Part shown: one piece after another, positions 62,886 to 64,000 of the stretch
Position numbering within the stretch: position 1 is the first letter of the stretch
Layout: each line of letters begins with the position of its first letter
Origin: Crocodylus rhombifer
Lineage: Eukaryota > Chordata > Crocodylia > Crocodylidae
Direction: 5' to 3'
NCBI GenBank assembly: GCA_038503035.1
Contig: JAVSML010024629.1
Coordinates: forward strand, 321,799 to 385,798
DNA: 64,000 nt
The notes under the pieces: generated by a model
Database searches by the model: none
What the model was told of the DNA's origin: nothing
Seen by the model: only the letters and a program-made list of their open reading frames with translations
Made by a program: the position numbers and the translations under genes

Positions 62886-64000
62886 GGACTCACTGGGACC
62901 CCCGCAGGTACCAGGGGAGGCGCACCCAGGCCTAGGATCAGTGAGGACCTAGTCAGGGAACTTCTGGAGAGACTGGATGTATTTAAATCAGCAGGCCCTG
63001 ACCATCTCCACCCCAGAGCGCTGAAGGAATTAGCAGAGGTCATTGCGGGACCCCTGGCAGTGCTTTATGAGCACTCTTGGTTCTCTGGCATTGTGCCGGA
63101 GGACTGGAAAAGGGCCAATGTGGTTCCCATTTTCAAAAAAGGGAGGAAGGAGGACCCAGGAAACTATAGGCTAGTTAGTCTCACCTCAGTCCTGGGTAAG
63201 CTTTTTGAGAGCATTATCCTGGTGCATGTCTGCAAGGGGCCAGCAGGGGAGATTATGCTTAGGGGCAACCAATATGGGTTCATTAGCAGCAGGTCCTGTC
63301 AGACCAACCTGGTGGCCATCTGTGACCAGGTCACAAAATCCTTAAATGCAGGGGTAGCAGAGGACGTAGTCTTTCTGGACTTTAGGAAGGCCTTCGACAC
63401 GGTCTCTTACCCCATTCTCATTAAAAAACTAGGAGACTGTGGCGTCAATACCTACACAGTCAGATGGGTCACTAGTTGGCTGCAGGGCTGCACTCAGTGT
63501 CATCTGCAAATTTGAACAGGGTGCTTTTTACCACCCCCACAAGTCGCTGATGAAAATGTTGAACAGTGGGGGCCTGAGGACCGCGCCCCACTACCCACAT
63601 CCCTCCAGGTTAAATAAGACCCATCCACCACCACTCTCTAAGATGTGGGGAAAAGTGGGCATGCTGAAAGAGAGGAATAGGCTGCAATCTGACCTGGACA
63701 GGTTACAGGGGTGGGCAGATGAGAACAGGATGGGTTTCAACACCGACAAGTGCAAGGTACTGCACCTTCGGGGGGGGGGGCGAAGAGAAACAGCAGCATA
63801 CCTACAGACTGGGGAACTCCCTTCTCGTCAGCGCAGGCAGAAAAGGAGTCATTATTGATGCCAAGATGAACATGGGCTGGCAGTGCGGGGACACAGTCAG
63901 GAAGGCCAACCATACCTTGTCATGCATCCACAGATGCATCTCAAGCAGGTCCAAGGAGGTGACCCTTCCCCTCTATATGACATTGGTCAGGCCACTGTTG
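62886..64000 (+). mobile_element. CR1 LINE running off the window end, with internal inversion
   Basis: A + strand frame from 63060 encodes the N-terminal half of the CR1 reverse transcriptase: FSGIVPEDWKRANVVPIFKK, NYRLVSLTSVLGKLFESII, and FLDFRKAFDTVS, which holds the motif A catalytic aspartate. From 63498 to 63639 the sequence is in reverse orientation, removing motifs B and C from the frame. From 63640 normal order resumes (WGKVGMLKERNRLQSDLDRL, then TDKCKVLHLR). The 3' end lies beyond 64000. Broken and non-functional as it stands. Confidence 0.85.
63498..63639 (-). other. 142-bp inverted segment within the CR1
   Basis: Read in reverse complement, this stretch begins AGAGAGTGGTGGTGGATGGG and ends TTTGCAGATGACA, the RT block leading to the ADD catalytic box. 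It fits between 'GGCTGCACTCAG' (ending 63497) and 'AAGATGTGGGGAAAA' (starting 63640). Boundaries are good to about 3 bp. Confidence 0.8.

Overview
The window reads as nuclear DNA of a sauropsid vertebrate, most likely a crocodilian and possibly a turtle. The reasons are the large intron-rich gene, the many CR1 LINE copies, and the many short hAT-type non-autonomous DNA transposons with a 'GGGGTGGGCAA'-type end. There is no bacterial, phage or plasmid content, no operon and no CRISPR array. The species call is inference from repeat style and has not been checked against a database.

The one host gene I can support is CDK8, the kinase of the Mediator kinase module, on the minus strand. Three consecutive internal coding exons are present, each with canonical GT-AG splice sites: exon 2 at 20865-20940, exon 3 at 9361-9471 and exon 4 at 8225-8365. 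Joined, they encode residues about 44-152 (human numbering): the ATP-binding lysine, helix C, the hinge and the HRD catalytic loop. Several residues separate CDK8 from its paralogue CDK19. Exon 1 (start codon and promoter) would lie beyond 64000 and exon 5 onward below position 1. Intron 1 is therefore longer than 43 kb and intron 4 longer than 8.2 kb; intron 2 is 11.4 kb and intron 3 is 995 bp.

Everything else is intronic. 1-8224 (intron 4) holds a CR1 tail, one copy of a dispersed ~560-bp repeat (family D) and a TA-flanked pogo/Tigger-like MITE. 9472-20864 (intron 2) holds a GC-rich family C repeat, two neighbouring hAT elements and an old CR1/L3. 20941-64000 (intron 1) is crowded: seven CR1 insertions (one nested in another, one with a 142-bp internal inversion), hAT elements with recognisable 8-bp target duplications, four more family C copies, a probable Helitron-like tandem pair, a possible solo retroviral LTR, and a second full family D copy in opposite orientation to the first.

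Nearly all longer open frames are either fragments of broken CR1 ORF2 (reverse transcriptase) or chance frames in GC-rich transposon interiors. I found no convincing undescribed system. The items most worth a second look are the uncharacterised repeat families (C, D and the Helitron-like pair), the 1.85-kb hAT element with a perfect target duplication, and the CR1 micro-inversion.
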